DNA of 64,000 bases from Henricia sp. BOLD:AAB3569 (GCA_037783545.1 JBBELK010000325.1:62001-126000); one strand, 5' to 3'. Counted from the first letter of the stretch, positions 46,971 through 55,226 are shown. Notes: a model not told the origin generated them from the sequence alone. A program made the numbers and translations.

Positions 46971-49900
46971 CCTCTCTAACATGTTGTGTCCAGCTCCCCC
47001 CCACCGCTCCCCCACCGGCCCCCGCCCCCCTGCTCCCCTACCCCCCACACCACACCACCCCACCCACCCCCAATTTGAAAAGTCTGCCGACCCCACTGGC
47101 ACAAAAGCATGCCGTTCTATGGTAACATGCAGAATGACACCCCTTGATGGAATTGCCCTTTGATCAATTGCTAGATCACGGAATGAACATCAGGTGACTT
47201 CAAACTACTTTGATTAAAGCCAAGATAAGTAGTTTGACTTCATTTTAACCCCCTGGTGTACAGAGATTATTTGTTCTTCCTTTGTTCTGGGCGATCTCTA
47301 GAAACCGCCCTGGCCCTGTGTACTAAAGGGTTAATCAAGGCAATCAAGCATACTATATATGGAAACAAAGGTGAAACGTTCAGGGGGTAAAAATAATATT
47401 CAGTATTACATACATGTAGAGTGGCAGCATGGTGACATTGCCATACAGTACACTACTTGTCGCCCACCCCCCTCCCCCAACCCCTCCCCCCCCCAAAAAA
47501 AAAATGGTTTACAGATATGGTACATGCATTATGTACGTCATGCACTTTGTACCCCTCAGAAAAAATACAAACGGGGAAATCCACAGGGGTCCCTAATCCA
47601 GCATATTATTCACAAGCATATGTTCAGTGAATAATTATCAAGGACGATAAAATAAATTGATAGCTTGTGGTTTTTTGTTCGCAACCATAAAAAGTGTTCA
47701 AACTTGAATATGGCGAAAAGCTTGTGATGTTTGTATTTATCAACTGGATTCACACTCAATGCATTTATATGCACCTATCAATTGTTTCCCCTCCCCTCCC
47801 TCATCCACACTACCCCACCCCTGTAGTGGAGAGTTTGTCATCTAAATTTGCTCCAGGGGTGGGGATTTTGTGTTCAGTAAATTCAATTAATCAACCATAC
47901 CAGTCTTGATTATTTCAATTTGTTGTGGTCTCTGGCCGTGTCAAAATAATCTATGGTATGGATGTGTATTTCAATGCCTACTGACTACACACATATTTGC
48001 AGCTTTTTCCCAACGACAAACACTCCCACATCCTGACATTTCCTGGCTTACCCAAGCACAAATGCAAGCACATCTTGACATTTCCTGGCTTACCCAAGCA
48101 CAAATGCAAGCACATCTTGACATTTCCTGGCTTACCCAAGCACAAATGCAAGCACATCTTGACATTTCCTGGCTTACCCAAGCACAAAGTGCAAGCTCCT
48201 GTGCATTGTAAAGCTAGCTTGCTTGAAAGCATAACATGTGGGGAAAATACTGGAATTCCCATCTATAAAAGGAACAGAAAATATGTGGGAGGAAACAGCT
48301 CGTTTTTCCTTCCAAGTACTACAGCCTTTTCCCTAAGTAAACTTGATTTCAAACTAAAAAATCCTGTGACTGAAATAGAGAATTTATTTGCAATTTCTTT
48401 ACAATTCTGCTTGATTCAAATGTTCATTTTATTCCCTCGATATTTGGGGCGCGGGGGGTGAATGGGGGAGTGAGGTGAGGGAGTAATGAGTAACGACATA
48501 CCTGCCCAGTTTCTTCTTCTAATTTCTCAAAAAGCTTAATGCTGTAGTAGTGGATGTTTTTTAGATTGATGCCTGGGTGGAAATAAGTCGTCAGTCCGGC
48601 CTAGAGAGGAAACAAACACGGAGTTCAATCGATTGTCAATATAATGAAATAAATTTAAATATTTTAAATGATTGAAAAGTCCCATGGGGACGTCTCTGCA
48701 ATGTCATCAGAACAATGTAGCAGAACATGAACAATTAGCCTTTAGCGTCTGGTGTACTGATGTACTTCTTTTCACATGCAAACTTGACTAAATTTTTGTT
48801 AGTATGTGGTGCACGTGGCAGGTGTAAAGTACAGAATCAGTACCATGGTCACCGTAGAAGGGAATGGCATCAAGCAACCAGACTGTTGATTGCTAGGCAA
48901 TGGCGTGCACCACGTAGCAACAACAGCTTAGTATGTGGACATTCTGCACCTCCATTTGAAAGTGAAGGATTTGGGGCACCAGCCATTATGCAACTATTTC
49001 ACGCAAAAGGCTCTTTAAATAGCTGGTGTACACATGTTAAACTGTGGATAAGAAAACTCTTATACCAACTGTATAGACCGTATCAAATAGCTGCCATCTT
49101 GTAGACCAGCTTTTGACAATTAAATTGGTCAACAATGTGAACACAAAATGTGCAACCATGCATCATGTCCTCAATGAACAAAAAACTGCCCTACAAGATG
49201 GCAGCTATTCGATACTGTCTATATGGAGGGTGATTTAAATCTCACACCTCCAACACACCAAGCAGATACTTTACCAACCGAGCTACAGTGAATGATGCTC
49301 TGTATAAGTGAGTAAAACCCGATTATGCAGATTTTAATTTCATTTTAGTCTCAGAGCTTTCGAAATTTAGTTACCTAGGTTCCATATATCAATGTTGCCT
49401 ATTGATCACTCTCAAATGACATCACTTCCTACAGATTGCCACGTGCATCAGGATCTTGAGCATAAATATTTGTGACGCTCAGCGGCTGGGCCATATTTGG
49501 AATGCATTTTGAGCAACATGCCTGCTTGTTTGGAACATTTTCCATGATGTGCGTACGCGTACTTGATGGCGTTTAATACACAGTTGTATGTTTCCTACAA
49601 AGGTGGCGCCTGTGAAAGTGGTCATCAACAGCAACCATGGAGCATGTACTCATTGCATGCCAGGTTGATCCTACTTTCAGTTCAGACTCCTTCATACCAG
49701 CCTTAGCGAGATGGTAGGCAATACTGGTACCCACACACCCTCCGCCGATGATCGCTACTTCAGCTGTCTAGGTTTAATAAATTGCCTATAGTATCATGGA
49801 GCATGTACTCACTGCATGCCAGGTTGATCCTGCAGTCAATTCAGACTTCTCGAGTAACACCACATCCTTCATACCAGCCTTAGCGAGATGGTAGGCAATA

Positions 49901-50799
49901 CTGGTACCCACACACCCTCCACCGATGATCACTACTTCAGCTGTGCTCTTTAGTCTCTTGTCCAGTTTACCAGCCGGTGACTGACCATTGCTGTAACGTT
50001 TGATAAAACACACTAGGTTTTAAGTTAAGAATCATATAAAATACATGTACATGTACCCCAAAATACTATCCATGGGAAGAAAACATGAAATTTGTCATCC
50101 CTAATTTTGGATGTGAGAGCAAAAAGGCTGGTTGTGATCAATGCAATGCTTTATAGAATCAGATAAATTAGTTTACAAAACATCGGTGGTTTTTGACGAT
50201 ATCCTTGAAAAATTTAGAACACAAAATTTGAGAAAGGTAATGAGACAAAATATGACATGGTTAACCCTTTAACCATCATTGGTACACATTTGTACCTTAA
50301 CACTATGCATGAGGAAAAGGCTTGGAAACGACTATTGTTGCATCACTAGTTTGGCTCTGCAGTTTTCAAATTCAAAGCATGTTTTCAGTTGCTTACTGTT
50401 AACGATGTCTGTGAAATAGCCTGATGCTTGGTTAAGAGAAAATAGGCTGTTAAGTGGCTCTTCAAAATTGGGCCCCGGCAGCCGATTTCACGAATCCTTA
50501 CACACTGCGTAAGTCCCCTTGCGCAACATTTTATTGCGTAGGCTGCGCAACATTTCTGTGAAAATTACACGCAAGCTATGGGGCTTGCGCCATTTTGCAA
50601 AAGTTGCGCAAGCTGCGCACTCTTTCGTGAAATCGGCTGCTGGACTGCCAAAGATTCACCTTGCATGTCTGGCATTCATACCAGTGGAAAACGACGTAGC
50701 AGGTCGATACCAGGGACATCTCCATCTCTGATTGGCTGGACATGATCTTAAAACCGATGGACCAGAACGTCCACACAGGAATGACAGATAGCTACTCAT
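23534..50799 (-). CDS. DMGDH: Dimethylglycine dehydrogenase, mitochondrial, 16 coding exons
   Basis: Spliced from 5' to 3': 50799-50660, 49990-49813, 48600-48502, 45687-45523, 45319-45115, 33760-33512, 32555-32357, 31642-31523, 30009-29855, 28555-28338, 28189-28059, 27458-27241, 26907-26750, 25756-25697, 25111-24974, 23728-23534. Total 2628 nt, 875 residues, close to the 866 of human DMGDH; phases agree everywhere. Known role: oxidises N,N-dimethylglycine to sarcosine in the mitochondrial matrix with FAD and tetrahydrofolate, passing electrons to ETF. Seen: an Arg/Ser-rich leader without acidic residues (1-46), the dinucleotide motif [10 protein letters not shown] (66-75), the GSTWHA histidine H105 where FAD is covalently attached in the family, [14 protein letters not shown], then the folate-binding GcvT-like half (from about 500) with [13 protein letters not shown] and GNTTSG near the end. 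It differs from sarcosine dehydrogenase by closer match to DMGDH throughout. An in-frame TGA at 50812-50814 precedes the ATG. Introns 1, 5, 12 and 15 carry copies of exon edges. Confidence 0.97.
23774..24186. mobile_element. MITE with CAATGCATAGTTTCGA ends, copy 1
   Basis: CAATGCATAGTTCCGA on the left and TCGAAACTATGCATTG on the right. It lies 45 bp upstream of the DMGDH exon 16 acceptor. Reverse-complement relative at 58628-59072. Confidence 0.82.
24340..24990. repeat. About 102-bp tandem array from DMGDH exon 15 3' edge (6-7 copies)
   Basis: Repeat spacing, measured on CTCTGATTGG, is 104, 102, 102, 98 and 107 bp. On the - strand each unit contains the exon 15 end coding [14 protein letters not shown] sequence, then intron sequence with GGCCAATCAG. 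Internal units lack the donor. The unit nearest exon 15 (true exon) and the farthest one (GATCAG|GTAAAT near 24352) both have one. 102 bp is 34 codons, giving a frame open over four units. Confidence 0.9.
24974..25111 (-). CDS. DMGDH: DMGDH exon 15
   Basis: Encodes residues 766-811: [20 protein letters not shown], then [13 protein letters not shown]. Acceptor TCACAG, donor AATAAG|GTAAAT, phase 0. Its 3' edge is the source of the 102-bp array downstream. Confidence 0.95.
25697..25756 (-). CDS. DMGDH: DMGDH exon 14 (20 codons)
   Basis: A 60-nt exon encoding residues 746-765, [20 protein letters not shown], matching NPLEAGLxxFxKLxK of the family. Acceptor ACTCAG, donor AAG|GTTAGT, phase 0/0. 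Confidence 0.93.
26750..26907 (-). CDS. DMGDH: DMGDH exon 13
   Basis: Encodes residues 693-745: [20 protein letters not shown], then [20 protein letters not shown] and RMWGQE, strongly conserved in the DMGDH/GcvT family. Donor GAG|GTAATA, phase 0. Confidence 0.97.
27000..27182 (-). pseudogene. Decayed copy of DMGDH exon 12 3' edge
   Basis: Two blocks match the true exon 12 edge: about 26998-27030 matches the intron/donor side at 27216-27250, and 27148-27182 matches exon sequence at 27288-27318. About 100 bp of unrelated sequence separates them. It reads as an old exon-edge duplication with a later insertion. Confidence 0.6.
27241..27458 (-). CDS. DMGDH: DMGDH exon 12
   Basis: Encodes residues 620-693: [31 protein letters not shown], then [14 protein letters not shown]. 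Donor ACACAG|GTTGGT, phase 1. A decayed copy of its 3' edge lies downstream in the intron. Confidence 0.96.
27691..27765. mobile_element. Fragment of the GCAGCCGATTTCACGAA MITE
   Basis: GCAGCCGATTTTATGAAACC and TTGCGTAAGCCCACTTGCGC match the left part of 50474-50643. Confidence 0.6.
28059..28189 (-). CDS. DMGDH: DMGDH exon 11
   Basis: Encodes residues 577-620: [20 protein letters not shown], then [11 protein letters not shown]. The donor is CTCAG|GTTGGT, weaker than most in this gene. Phase 2. Confidence 0.94.
28338..28555 (-). CDS. DMGDH: DMGDH exon 10
   Basis: Encodes residues 504-576: [34 protein letters not shown], then [20 protein letters not shown]. This is the start of the GcvT-like folate domain. 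Donor GAA|GTGAGT, phase 0. Confidence 0.96.
28807..29043. mobile_element. Hairpin MITE, relative of 9072-9282
   Basis: GGCCAATTTCATGGCGCTGC and GCAGCGCCATGAAATTGGCC ends; the left arm is nearly identical to 9072 onward. In DMGDH intron 9. Confidence 0.88.
29412..29678 (-). mobile_element. tRNA-derived SINE with target-site duplication
   Basis: On the - strand the head GCTCGGTGGTCGAGTAGTTA...GTGGGTTCGAATCCCGC (29505-29575) is tRNA-like with A and B boxes. ATTAGGGTTTGTTT flanks the unit at 29415-29428 and 29665-29678. The acceptor and anticodon stems are imperfect, so this is not a tRNA gene. Confidence 0.75.
29855..30009 (-). CDS. DMGDH: DMGDH exon 9
   Basis: Encodes residues 452-504: [20 protein letters not shown], then [20 protein letters not shown] and GFHAG. 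It links the oxidase and folate-binding halves. Donor GCAG|GTAAGT, phase 1. Confidence 0.96.
30388..30702 (-). mobile_element. tRNA-derived SINE with AAT tail (copy 2)
   Basis: Reverse-complement relative of 1626-1984, with the tail at its low-coordinate end (ATTATTATTATTTCTTTCTG) and the B box near 30670. Lies in DMGDH intron 8. Confidence 0.8.
30740..30925. repeat. Dispersed repeat, relative at 49430-49622
   Basis: CTACAGATTGCCACGTGCAT and TTTCCATGATGTACTTGACG match 49432-49570. Confidence 0.75.
31046..31340. mobile_element. Truncated copy of the TGTCCGCATTGGACT MITE
   Basis: Sequence from CTAAAGGGTCAGTCC through AACTGCGCATGCTCTCCCAC matches 36455-36735. Lies in DMGDH intron 8. Confidence 0.7.
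31523..31642 (-). CDS. DMGDH: DMGDH exon 8
   Basis: Encodes residues 412-452: [20 protein letters not shown], then [19 protein letters not shown]. Acceptor CTTGCAG, donor CG|GTAAGT, phase 2. This closes the FAD-oxidase half. Confidence 0.96.
32357..32555 (-). CDS. DMGDH: DMGDH exon 7
   Basis: Encodes residues 346-412: [20 protein letters not shown], then [20 protein letters not shown], ending LAGGSG. Donor GG|GTGAGC, phase 2. Confidence 0.96.
32735..33016. mobile_element. MITE with AATAGACCGTATTCCTGAAC ends
   Basis: AATAGACCGTATTCCTGAAC and GTTCAGGAATACGGCCTATT inverted ends, inside DMGDH intron 6; the core is GC-rich (CGCGCGC tracts). Confidence 0.85.
33512..33760 (-). CDS. DMGDH: DMGDH exon 6
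   Basis: Encodes residues 263-346: [36 protein letters not shown], then [20 protein letters not shown]. Acceptor TTGGTCAG, donor GCAG|GTAAGA, phase 1. Its first half and acceptor are repeated nine times upstream. Confidence 0.97.
33761..35212. repeat. 155/161-bp tandem array carrying DMGDH exon 6 acceptor (9 copies)
   Basis: Nine units follow the true exon 6 on its upstream side. On the - strand each holds about 30 bp of intron end (ATTATTGTTTTRTTGGTCAG), then the first roughly 125 nt of exon 6 ([16 protein letters not shown]... to ALKREPPVI), then directly the next unit. The 161-bp form has an extra 6 bp (CATGTA) in the exon part; 155 and 161 alternate in the middle, suggesting a 316-bp dimer. 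Units lack the exon 6 donor. Confidence 0.96.
35213..35365. other. Unique intron sequence between two arrays
   Basis: Short single-copy stretch in DMGDH intron 5; no feature seen. Confidence 0.5.
35366..36442. repeat. Nested satellite: about 70-bp segment plus variable runs of a 15-bp repeat
   Basis: A block ending in ACATTGTCTGTCCTGCAGGA and a GGCGCTGCTG link is followed by runs of CCATTATTACCGCTG. Run lengths by reading are about 3, 8, 3, 3, 8, 13 and a truncated last run. The 15-bp repeat has no stops, so long meaningless frames appear (AIITA, PLLPL or CHYYR repeats). Confidence 0.93.
36455..36863. mobile_element. MITE with TGTCCGCATTGGACT inverted ends
   Basis: Left end CTAAAGGCCTGTCCGCATTG, right end reading CAATGCGGACACGGCTTAG, an inverted pair. 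Its right end merges into the first unit of the 116-bp satellite. A second, truncated copy starts at 31046. Confidence 0.8.
36845..44609. repeat. 116-bp satellite carrying DMGDH exon 5 donor (about 67 copies)
   Basis: The unit is 116 bp, with a common 110-bp variant lacking 6 bp (GCACTGTGGC instead of GCACTTAGAGTGTGGC) and a few 114-bp variants. Read on the - strand each unit holds the last roughly 35 bases of exon 5 ending CTGCAG, then the donor GTGAGTTATTGAGG, then about 65 bp of intron, and 16-19 bp from the end of the MITE at 36455-36863. Copies are nearly identical. All have GAC GACTCGT where the true exon has GACAACTCGT. Donor variants are rare: CTTACCTGCAG (GTAAGT) twice and CACTTGCAG twice. 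No long open frame crosses the array. It fills most of DMGDH intron 5. Confidence 0.97.
44610..45084. mobile_element. 475-bp MITE with GGCTGCGTTC ends and AGA target duplication
   Basis: Ends GGCTGCGTTC and GAACGCAGCC, flanked by AGA at 44607-44609 and 45085-45087. It interrupts a satellite unit (CTTAGA | AGAGTGTGG) and so separates the real exon 5 donor from the array. Confidence 0.85.
45115..45319 (-). CDS. DMGDH: DMGDH exon 5
   Basis: Encodes residues 195-263: [20 protein letters not shown], then [20 protein letters not shown] and AAG. Donor GCAG|GTGAGT, phase 1. The last bases of this exon and the following intron start are the template of the 116-bp satellite; this copy alone reads GTT for the Val before NAAG, while the array copies read GTC. 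Confidence 0.97.
45523..45687 (-). CDS. DMGDH: DMGDH exon 4
   Basis: Encodes residues 140-194: [20 protein letters not shown], then [10 protein letters not shown], then [16 protein letters not shown]. Phase 0/0; acceptor AATACAG, donor GGG|GTAAGA. Confidence 0.97.
45720..45840. mobile_element. Fragment of the TAGACCGTATCAAATAGC MITE
   Basis: ATAGACCGTACCAAATAGCC and internal TTCCTTGATGACATGCATGA resemble 49075-49222. DMGDH intron 4. Confidence 0.55.
45845..46125. mobile_element. Palindromic element
   Basis: GACGTCATTTTGGGAG, TTGTGGAAGCAATGTGCGTG and GCGCGCG centre, with inverted CGCACATCGCTTCCACAATG and CTCCCAAAATG. Confidence 0.65.
46130..46885. other. DMGDH intron 4, nothing recognised
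   Basis: AT-rich intron sequence; no exon or repeat structure seen by eye. Confidence 0.4.
46886..47070. repeat. Poly-C tract between two short direct repeats
   Basis: CCCTCTCTAACATGTTGTGTC flanks (about 46888 and 46971) enclose more than 50 nearly uninterrupted C. Frames through it give meaningless poly-Pro or poly-Gly. Confidence 0.85.
48025..48190. repeat. 40-bp minisatellite, 4 copies, DMGDH intron 3
   Basis: Unit CTTGACATTTCCTGGCTTAC plus CCAAGCACAAATGCAAGCACA repeated. Confidence 0.93.
48502..48600 (-). CDS. DMGDH: DMGDH exon 3
   Basis: Encodes residues 107-139, [20 protein letters not shown] then [12 protein letters not shown], nearly identical to vertebrate DMGDH. Phase 0 at both ends; acceptor CTCTAG, donor CAG|GTATGT. 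Confidence 0.97.
48746..49018. repeat. Dispersed repeat, empty-site relative of 8958-9520
   Basis: Same left and right parts without the MITE and with one 26-bp unit. DMGDH intron 2. Confidence 0.8.
49075..49222. mobile_element. MITE with TATAGACCGTATCAAATAGC ends
   Basis: TATAGACCGTATCAAATAGC and GCAGCTATTCGATACTGTCTA inverted ends, 148 bp. DMGDH intron 2. Confidence 0.85.
49430..49622. repeat. Dispersed repeat, relative of 30740-30925
   Basis: CTACAGATTGCCACGTGCAT through CCTGTGAAAGTGG, same order as the other copy. DMGDH intron 2. Confidence 0.75.
49636..49770 (-). pseudogene. Broken tandem copy of DMGDH exon 2
   Basis: The exon 2 block from the [19 protein letters not shown] region to the donor is repeated next to 49796-49945. 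The copy has lost about 18 bp in the DVVLLEK region, its donor is GCA|ATGAGT instead of GTGAGT, and its 5' side stops at the AEVV codons. It cannot be spliced as a normal exon. Confidence 0.8.
49813..49990 (-). CDS. DMGDH: DMGDH exon 2 (FAD-binding motif, FAD-attachment His)
   Basis: Encodes residues 47-106: [20 protein letters not shown], then [20 protein letters not shown]. The GGGCVG turn binds FAD, Glu of LLEK contacts the ribose, and His of TWHA is the covalent flavin site in DMGDH. Acceptor TTACAG, donor GCA|GTGAGT. A damaged partial copy lies 26 bp downstream in the intron. Confidence 0.97.
50474..50643. mobile_element. MITE with GCAGCCGATTTCACGAA ends in DMGDH intron 1
   Basis: GCAGCCGATTTCACGAATCC and TTTCGTGAAATCGGCTGC ends; it begins only 17 bp after the exon 1 donor. 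Confidence 0.85.
50660..50799 (-). CDS. DMGDH: DMGDH exon 1 (mitochondrial targeting peptide)
   Basis: Encodes residues 1-46 plus two bases. The segment [20 protein letters not shown] and what follows is rich in Arg, Ser and Cys with no Asp or Glu, as expected for a matrix-targeting leader. Donor GCAAG|GTGAAT, phase 2, joins exactly to exon 2. Confidence 0.85.
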
Positions 50800-51339
50800 C
50801 GTGTGTTGAATTCAAAGTGAGTTAGCAATGTAAAAGCTGAAAAAACAGGGGACAAAAAGTCAACAATATTATTTTTTTGTTACAGAATTGTCCAAAAGTA
50901 GGCAAACTATAAGGGTTGTAAAGTAAATGTCAGCATAGTTGCCAGGTCTGTGAAGTCATCATCCTATTCATCAACCATTATTCATCAATAGGGTGGCGAT
51001 GCCACGGACCTGATGGAGACTACATGTATGCAGACATTTATGTTACAACTTGTAGGAATGAACAGTTGTTTATTTGTTGTCACAAAAGTTGCCAAACAGT
51101 CAGCAGGGCTTGAAATATCGAGTCTAATTATTTTTAACAAAAATACCACACACATTTGCCAATTGAGACTTTATGTACAGTCTACGAAGTGTATGGAGTA
51201 TATAACTAGGCCAAAACAAAAAATAGTTCTGCTTCCGATTACATGGCATTTCAAAATAGGGTAGGTAGGTAGGGAATTTTTTTTTTTTTGCCAATTTTTT
51301 TTGTGCACAATCATATGGAGGCATCTGCGTGTAGTCAAG

Positions 51340-51767
51340 GCTTAAAGGAACACACCTTCTTTGTTGGGCTATTTTGGGCTCGAAATAGACCCATACATTA
51401 TTCTGAAGCGCAATCGAGAGTAAATTAGATATATCCTGAAAAGACGCCGTAAAATTTAGCCGTTTTTGAGCACTTTTGAAAAATCCAAGGTCACGTGACT
51501 TTTCGGAACCAAATTCTGGTTCCGAAAAGTCATGTGGTCTTGTGAGTCAGTTGTATTTCCAGCCGTATAAAAGTTTGTTACTGCAGAACTGCACCAAATT
51601 CAACTCTGATTTTCCCCCAATATTTTTAAAGTAATTGACAAAAGAGAGACTATTTATACAGGTATGAAACAAAGTTAAACATAAGTATGAAAATTCGAAC
51701 ATAATTGTTTGTTTCGAGAGTCCGGAGAACGGGAGCGAGCGCGTACTATACGGCAGGCTACAGGTGC
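51340..51767. mobile_element. TTAA MITE family A, truncated copy 3
   Basis: Starts TTAAAGGAACACACCTTC and follows 5672-6090, then stops at GGCAGGCTACAGG and joins unrelated sequence. Confidence 0.85.
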
Positions 51768-52464
51768 CTAAACTTTTTTGTGGTACGAGATACAATTTTG
51801 ATGTTATTTTATAAAATAAAGCCCATTTCAAGAGCTTTAAAATAATGTAAAGTTTATCTCTCTAGGTCCATTACTTTTAGAGATATAACTGTCTAAACAT
51901 AGCAAATCATGCTAATTAGTCAAAGTTCGTTGACCTGTATTTAAAAAATTAATTGACCAAATGCAGCCAAATGACATAAAATTTTAGTTCTCTGGGTTTC
52001 TCAAGGAGTCCAATCAGCACACCAAAATTCATTTCAATCTGTGAGGGTCAGGTCCAAAAGCTCGTTGAATTGACATGGAATGACCCACAGGTGGGTATAA
52101 AACCAGAAGCTACCTTTTCCAGAAAGAACCTGGTCAAAAAGACTTGAAATGTAATCGAAAGAATTTTAAAATGCCTTGGTGTCCCCACTCTATACGTCGT
52201 TAAACAATTTTCTCGAATATTATCAAAACTAAGACATGTCTAAATTGCACGGAAATTTCTTCAAAATATTTTGGTAACTTAAAAAGGCCATTTTCACAAA
52301 TGCATCAAAATGTCACACGTGTCTTTGGCCCCCATATTTATGGAATGACCCATATTCAAATGAACCTTATGCGGTCGAATACCCCCACTTTTAGTTTTAC
52401 CCTAGTTCTTGAGAACCTTACCTTGCACTTCCCATTGAAATATTAACACGTTTTGGTGGTTATT
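51768..52464. other. Spacer, nothing recognised
   Basis: AT-rich; CATGGAATGACCCACAGG near 52076 weakly echoes CATTCCATGTCAAATCACCC near 26179. No gene seen. Confidence 0.35.
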
Positions 52465-52602
52465 AAAGGCACAGGCTCGTCAGCAATGCGCGCCCGCCAA
52501 ATTCGTGCTCGAAACACGCAGCTCCATGCCTTTGCTATGGAGCTGCGTATTGCGTGGCACACATTTGGCGGGCGCGCATTGCTGACGAGCCTGTGCCTTT
52601 AA
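52465..52602. mobile_element. Palindromic MITE (GGCACAGGCTCGTCAG ends), copy 2
   Basis: TTAAAGGCACAGGCTCG ... CGAGCCTGTGCCTTTAA, with TTAA at both ends. Confidence 0.9.
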
Positions 52603-52715
52603 CTAAGGAGCATAAGTGGCGACCAGTAAACGGAATCGTACGGGCGTACCACGGTCGTACCGGGCGTACCACCACTGCAGCCCGCGCCGGCCCAGTAAGC
52701 ACGTAAGCCTAGTCT

Positions 52716-53278
52716 CTGAACATACCCCTAGAACTATGGGGGACTGTATCCCCCATAGGTTATGTTGTTTTTTTCCAATATGGCGGCGCCTGAACTTTAA
52801 GATCGGACCGATACGGTTTAAGCTAGCGCAATAATCCGCTCCCCAATCGCCACCAAACTCCGTCTGATAGTTCTTGAGACACTCACCTTGCGTGTGTCTA
52901 CGGAATTTCGGTACCATTTGTCCATTAAATTCTCCGAAAATAATGTTGGAAAATGAACGGGAACATGTGCGATGCATGTGGATGCATGATCGAGGCATTC
53001 GGTGCGATGCATGTGGATGCATCGCACATGTTCCCGTTCATTTTCCAACATTATTTTCGGAGAATTTAATGGACAAATGGTACCGAAATTCCGTAGACAC
53101 ACGCAAGGTGAGTGTCTCAAGAACTATCAGACGGAGTTTGGTGGCGATTGGGGAGCGGATTATTGCGCTAGCTTAAACCGTATCGGTCCGATCTTAAAGT
53201 TCAGGCGCCGCCATATTGGAAAAAAACAACATAACCTATGGGGGATACAGTCCCCCATAGTTCTAGGGGTACTCTGAA
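52716..53278. mobile_element. 560-bp near-perfect palindrome
   Basis: Arms 52716-52985 and 53003-53278 are inverted and almost identical (TACCCCTAGAACTATGGGGG at one end; CCCCCATAGTTCTAGGGGTA at the other). The centre is ATGTGGATGCATGATCGAGG. Confidence 0.93.
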
Positions 53279-53586
53279 CATTGAAAACACGATCCTCTGT
53301 CTTGCACTTCATGAGTTACACACTAGTTGAGTTTGCTAATTCATGGAAGGAAAGCAACTTACAACATACACCTTTTTTCACTGCAACATAACAGCTAGAG
53401 CACTACCATGACTGCAGCTAATATACAATTTAAAACTCCCTATAAACTGCGAAACCCTGACCATCAACCAGCAGAGCTAGAGCTGCAAATAAGGGGGCGA
53501 GTGCATAGACAAGTGTACGTGTGCTTTGACCACCTAGACAGCGTCCTCAATTGATACAAATGAGCCATTAAAATAGACAAACAGAG

Positions 53587-53650
53587 TTGTTGTTGTTGTT
53601 GTTGTTGTTGTGGTTTTAATGGCACATTCGGCAGTCGGGTGCCCTAAGCT
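53587..53650 (-). mobile_element. SINE tail fragment with (CAA)n
   Basis: GTTGTTGTTGTTG then TTTTAATGGCACATTCGGC, matching the tail end of 4886-5195. Confidence 0.6.
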
Positions 53651-54531
53651 TCGTGCCACAAACAATATTCTGCGTAGCATAATACATAGGTCTTATCCAT
53701 AGAGTTGTATAAGCCGTACTCAGACTGTCAGATAGACGGTGACATGGTGAACGAGTTGAGCATGCGCAGAAAAATAAACAATAAAAAGACAATTTTATTG
53801 TGATTAAATGACAAACAGAGGAAAACTTCACCCACTTATATAACACTTTTGTAATCCTTGACTGTCAGGTCTTTGTTTCCTACCTCCATGGTTTTACATG
53901 ATGCCTGTTGTATAACTTAAAGGGACAGTGTCGTCAGTACAAGGATGAAGTTTTTGAAGTGAGCCCTCTTGCTGATTCTCAATTCTCCATTCCTATTTTT
54001 AGCAGCAACTGATGAACTTTTGACCTGGCCGACCGCACAAGTCATGAACACCGCGCGCGCGCGCCTCTTGTCTGGCAGGCTAGGCCTGCAGGAATATGTT
54101 CATGTACGTAGACTAGACGTACATATACGTACGTACGGACGTGTACATGACTTTTTGTACTATGTAGGCCTAGTTGTTGAAAAGTCAGATAAAGTGGCGT
54201 AAAACATATTGTGAATATTTTTTTTTCGAAATCAGTATCGATTAAAATATCACATAAAATGGTCACAGAAAGCGACATGAACCACGATTTTCCAGTGTGA
54301 CGGCAGGGTCCTGGTTGGCCTGGGGAGGTGCATAATTTATAACGGCTTTGCATAACACAATCCACAAACTACTCAATGCAAATCTGTTTCTTCTTCGCTT
54401 TCATTTCATTTTGTCGTGATTATTTTGGTGAAGGGGTGGGGTGGTTCCTTGGACATGACTTGGAAGCAGCCTCACGCAAATATCTCAATGTCTCAAGTTT
54501 GTTTACATATGGCGACTACCCACGTGCTCAT

Positions 54532-54720
54532 GGCCCAATTTCATGGCGCTGTTTTATAGCACAAATATTTGGTTAGCACATAATTTGTTTGCCTTATTTT
54601 GCAAAAATGAGTTGTCAGCCAAAATCGTATTTGGTGTGTATTGACTGGTATTCTGAATACCAGTCAATACAAATCAAATACGATTTTGGCTGCCATCCTA
54701 CCATTTCGGTTTAAAAAAAC
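54532..54720. mobile_element. Hairpin MITE relative, right end lost
   Basis: GGCCCAATTTCATGGCGCTG start and the ACTGGTATTCTGAATACCAGT centre; the right arm stops in unrelated sequence. Confidence 0.65.
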
Positions 54721-55226
54721 CACAGTCGCACTAAGTGCCCCATTCATTCGATTTCACAAAGCACTAGTTTGTCCAGGTATTTTTTACCACAACGTCAAAA
54801 CGGAAAAGTTCAGCAACCTTGGGGTGACGTGATTCACAAAGTTGATAAAATTCCCCAAACGTTGATATAAAAAGCATGCCTATTGGACAACAAATTCTAA
54901 CGACCATTTTTGCTTGAAAAAAATATATCTAATCAGTGTACACACTTTTAAGCTACATGCACAGTACACAAAAATATGTATGCAGAGCTTTATGCCAATG
55001 TGTAACGAGCGCGCGCGCGTCTAGTCTGGCATATATCCGGAAATAAATAATCCGCACCGCCCACATAGACTTGTTCTAGTCTCACGTGTCATAATCAGCA
55101 GCGCAACATTTGCACGCACAACAGGTTTTCATAGAGTCCGTATAAGCCCAACAGTCGTACACTGGGGTAAAGTTTAATACGCAAGCAAAGTCGCAGTGCG
55201 CATGCGCTAAGGCTCAAATTCGGTCC

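Noticed and set aside
46840..47163. Proline-rich and glycine-rich proteins on the two strands
   Set aside because: Direct consequence of a poly-C tract; no splice or start support.
23534..50799. Sarcosine dehydrogenase instead of dimethylglycine dehydrogenase
   Set aside because: Both share the fold, but exon after exon (for example [16 protein letters not shown], [19 protein letters not shown]) reads closer to DMGDH as I know it. A phylogeny would settle it.
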